DNA from: Nocardioides cremeus
Lineage (GTDB): Bacteria > Actinomycetota > Actinomycetes > Propionibacteriales > Nocardioidaceae
DNA length: 64,000 bases
Assembly: GCF_030518195.1 (NCBI RefSeq)
Contig: NZ_JAULSC010000012.1
Location: forward strand, 46,544 to 110,543
Reading direction: 5' to 3'
Shown here: positions 62,226 to 64,000 of the stretch, in pieces
Numbering within the stretch: the first letter of the stretch is position 1
Layout: each line of letters opens with the position of its first letter
Made by a program: the position numbers and the translations under genes
The notes under the pieces: model-generated
Told to the model about the DNA's origin: nothing
Seen by the model: the letters and a program-made list of their open reading frames with translations, nothing else
Database searches by the model: none

Positions 62226-62504
62226 GGTCGAGCAGGGAGGAGCGCCAGCGACGAGCGACGCCGAGACCCAGTGAGGTGCCCACTCGCCGTACGCCACGGA
62301 GTCGCCGGGTTTCGGCATCGCTCGAGCCTTCGGCCCTCGCTGCTCAACCAACGGCGTGCGGCAGCACCGCTGGTCGAGCAGCGAGGAGCGCCAGCGACGA
62401 GCGACGCCGAGACCCCGCGAGGTACCCACTCGCCGTACGCCATGGAGTCACCGGGTTTCGAGACGGTTGCTGCGCAACCTCCTCAACCAACGGTGGCGAG
62501 TACC
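62226..62504. repeat. Tandem pair of REP-like units (146-bp period)
   Basis: Two imperfect copies (62226-62371 and 62372-62504) each start with a 43-nt core (62226-62268 and 62372-62414; GGTCGAGCAG to GCCGAGACC), continue with CCCACTCGCCGTACGCCA, and end in a TTTCG...TCAACCAACGG hairpin-like segment. The second copy's hairpin holds GGTTGCTGCGCAACC. This fills the 304-bp gap after the GH15 gene; no coding region is seen there. Confidence 0.85.
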
Positions 62505-62514
62505 GCGCGTGCCT

Positions 62515-63777
62515 CTAGGTTCGCCGGTGGAAGGTGACCTGGTTGTCGCCGCCGACATCCGCCTCGTACTCCGGATCATGGATCCGGCGGTGGTGGAACG
62601 GGCACAGCAGCCGTCCTCGAGCCAGGTCGGTGTGGCCGTGGCCGGACCAGGGGTCGTCGTGGTGCGCGTGGCACATGGCCGGCGGGGCGTCACAGCCGCG
62701 GGCGGTGCAGCCGCCATCGCGGATGCCCATCGCGACCCGCTGGGCGGGGGTGAAGTACCGCTTCGCCCGCCCTACGTCGAGCGGCTGGCTGCCCCCGCCG
62801 AGCACGACCGGGACGACGCCGGCCTCGCACGCGAGGCGGCGCGCGGTCGCGGCGCTGATCCGGTCACCGGTGTCGAGCGTGGCGGCCGCCAGGCCGTCCT
62901 TGAGCGAGTCGAGTGTCATCGTCACCACGACCGTGGCGTTCACCCCACCCGCCTTGGGCAGGTCGTGCGGGTCGAGGCGTTCGATGAGCTCGACGAACGC
63001 CGCACCCAACCGCTGGGCGGTGGGGCGGCGTACCGGCACCGGCGCCTCGCTCTGCTTTTCCTGAGCTTCCCGGGTGGCGATCTGGTGCTTCGGCGCGGCG
63101 AACGCGAGCAGTGCCCGCTCCAGCATCTGGCCCACCAGCAGCGGCACCGTGAACGACCCCTTGATCCGACCGTGCCCGTCCTCGCGCATCCGGAACACCG
63201 CCGACTTCTCCGCCTCGCGCTCCTCGCGGTCGAGCTGCTCGGCCTCCCACGCCTCGGCCACCTCGGGTGCGACCACCTCGAGGATCCGGCGACCCAGCAC
63301 CCGCAGCGCCTTGGCGTCGTGGACCTCCGCGAAAGCCACCAGCGCCTTTGCCGCCTGCTCCAACACGCCGGCATCGAGGTCGTGGGGCAGCTCGTCCAAC
63401 GCCGTGCAGATCACCGACGCCTGCTCCGCGATGACGTCGCCGCGCCCCAGCGCATCCCGCACCACGTCGTACCGGCCGAGACCAGCCGCCAGACGCACTT
63501 GGCGGAACGACTCCCGCTTCGTCGACCGCGTCGCGTTCGCGTGCCACACCGCCACCGAGGGCGACGCATTGGTCTCCGCGACCGCCACGGTCTCGGCGTG
63601 CGACAACAGACGCGAGCGCACCTCCACCAGCCGCGCCTCGGCCCGGGAGACCTCGACCAACGTCTGCGCGGTGGCCTCCTGGCTCATCGACCAGACCGGC
63701 ACCTCTGCCACGTCGTCGAGCGCTGAGTGCACCCGCGCGACAGCACCGCCGATGGGGTGCGCCGCGGTGATGGCCAT
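62515..63777 (-). CDS. DUF222/HNH endonuclease domain protein (13E12-type)
   Basis: 420 residues. The N-terminal DUF222 region spans about residues 20-300 and the C-terminal HNH part is CTARGCDAPPAMCHAHHDDP followed by LLCPFHHRRIHD (two CxxC-like pairs plus HH). These repeat-family proteins are common in actinobacteria, often near mobile DNA and often multi-copy. The role is unknown. Repeats on one side and a transposase end on the other support a mobile or repeat-rich locus. Confidence 0.88.
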   Translation of the reverse strand: MAITAAHPIGGAVARVHSALDDVAEVPVWSMSQEATAQTLVEVSRAEARLVEVRSRLLSHAETVAVAETNASPSVAVWHANATRSTKRESFRQVRLAAGLGRYDVVRDALGRGDVIAEQASVICTALDELPHDLDAGVLEQAAKALVAFAEVHDAKALRVLGRRILEVVAPEVAEAWEAEQLDREEREAEKSAVFRMREDGHGRIKGSFTVPLLVGQMLERALLAFAAPKHQIATREAQEKQSEAPVPVRRPTAQRLGAAFVELIERLDPHDLPKAGGVNATVVVTMTLDSLKDGLAAATLDTGDRISAATARRLACEAGVVPVVLGGGSQPLDVGRAKRYFTPAQRVAMGIRDGGCTARGCDAPPAMCHAHHDDPWSGHGHTDLARGRLLCPFHHRRIHDPEYEADVGGDNQVTFHRRT

Positions 63778-63889
63778 GAGTGAAGTATCTCAGGGCCCAC
63801 CGACAAAAGACCAGGTCAGAAGCCGTTTTCCACAGACAGATCGAAACTCTTTTCGAGGCGCTCAAGACGGTGCGGAAGCGACGGCGGAA

Positions 63890-64000
63890 TCAGGGGGCGG
63901 ACGCAACACCGTTGGTGTGGTCTTCTTCGAGCAACTTAGCGAAGACCTCGGCGGGGGTGAGGTAGGCGAGTCGTTTGCGGGGGCGGTTGTTGAGTTCTTC
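63890..64000 (-). mobile_element. IS30-family transposase, C-terminal fragment at the window edge
   Basis: The last 36 codons of a transposase are visible: ELNNRPRKRLAYLTPAEVFA then KLLEEDHTNGVASAP and stop. ELNNRPRKRL-x-x-x-TPAEV is the conserved C-terminus of IS30 family transposases. The rest lies off the window, so integrity cannot be judged. The inverted end of the element should lie between 63778 and 63890; I could not define it. Confidence 0.85.

Noticed and set aside
62226..62504. CRISPR array
   Set aside because: Only two imperfect units with a 146-bp period and no short spacers; REP-like structure explains it.

Overview
The window is high-GC DNA from an actinobacterium, most likely a Nocardioides-type member of the Propionibacteriales. 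This rests on strong G/C codon bias, frequent GTG starts, many GTGA/ATGA start-stop overlaps, an actinobacterial LexA box (TCGAAC-N4-GTTCGA), ClgR, a PIP-synthase-type phospholipid enzyme, and the gene order thrS..HIT-PIP synthase-pdxS-pdxT-yebC-ruvCAB-yajC-secD, which resembles the mycobacterial order.

Layout. 0-8.8 kb: a housekeeping block on the minus strand (secD, yajC, ruvBAC, yebC, pdxT, pdxS, PIP synthase, HIT hydrolase), with one lipoprotein gene and one tiny basic protein on the plus strand. 8.8-16 kb: accessory genes lie between HIT and thrS: an ABM-like protein, a TetR/FprB/AurF-type diiron oxygenase operon with paired operators, and a GH25-like lipoprotein. 16-20.5 kb: small enzymes and a formamidase/amide channel/FmdB operon. 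20.7-22.9 kb: four tRNA genes around a class IV aminotransferase. 23.4-24.9 kb: two related secreted proteins flank a small gene with a perfect SOS box. 25-30.3 kb: K+ channel, YihY, AidB-like dehydrogenase, glyA. 30.5-34.1 kb: cysteine-type leader peptide, sulfite reductase, zinc ribbon, APS reductase and sirohydrochlorin chelatase. 34.1-38 kb: DUF3037/HipA-like/PPK2 operon, then recX-recA with a LexA box. 38.2-43.2 kb: molybdoenzyme, methyltransferase and two glycosyltransferases in one overlapping operon, next to a large membrane protein. 43.3-49.3 kb: epimerase, MTAP, MFS, DUF3046 and an ABC exporter. 49.4-62.2 kb: GNAT, lhr-nei, a large secreted reprolysin, clgR, cinA and a GH15 hydrolase. 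62.2-64 kb: REP-like repeats, a DUF222/HNH protein and the 3' end of an IS30-family transposase cut by the window edge.

How the genes connect. DNA repair is a theme: ruvCAB, recA and one uncharacterised small gene each carry a LexA-type box, and lhr, nei and recX are also present. Reductive sulfur assimilation is complete here from APS to sulfide, including siroheme metalation. Two intergenic repeat families are visible: a 22-nt array found twice between convergent genes, and a 43-nt REP-like core found three times. No CRISPR array, prophage or rRNA gene was seen.
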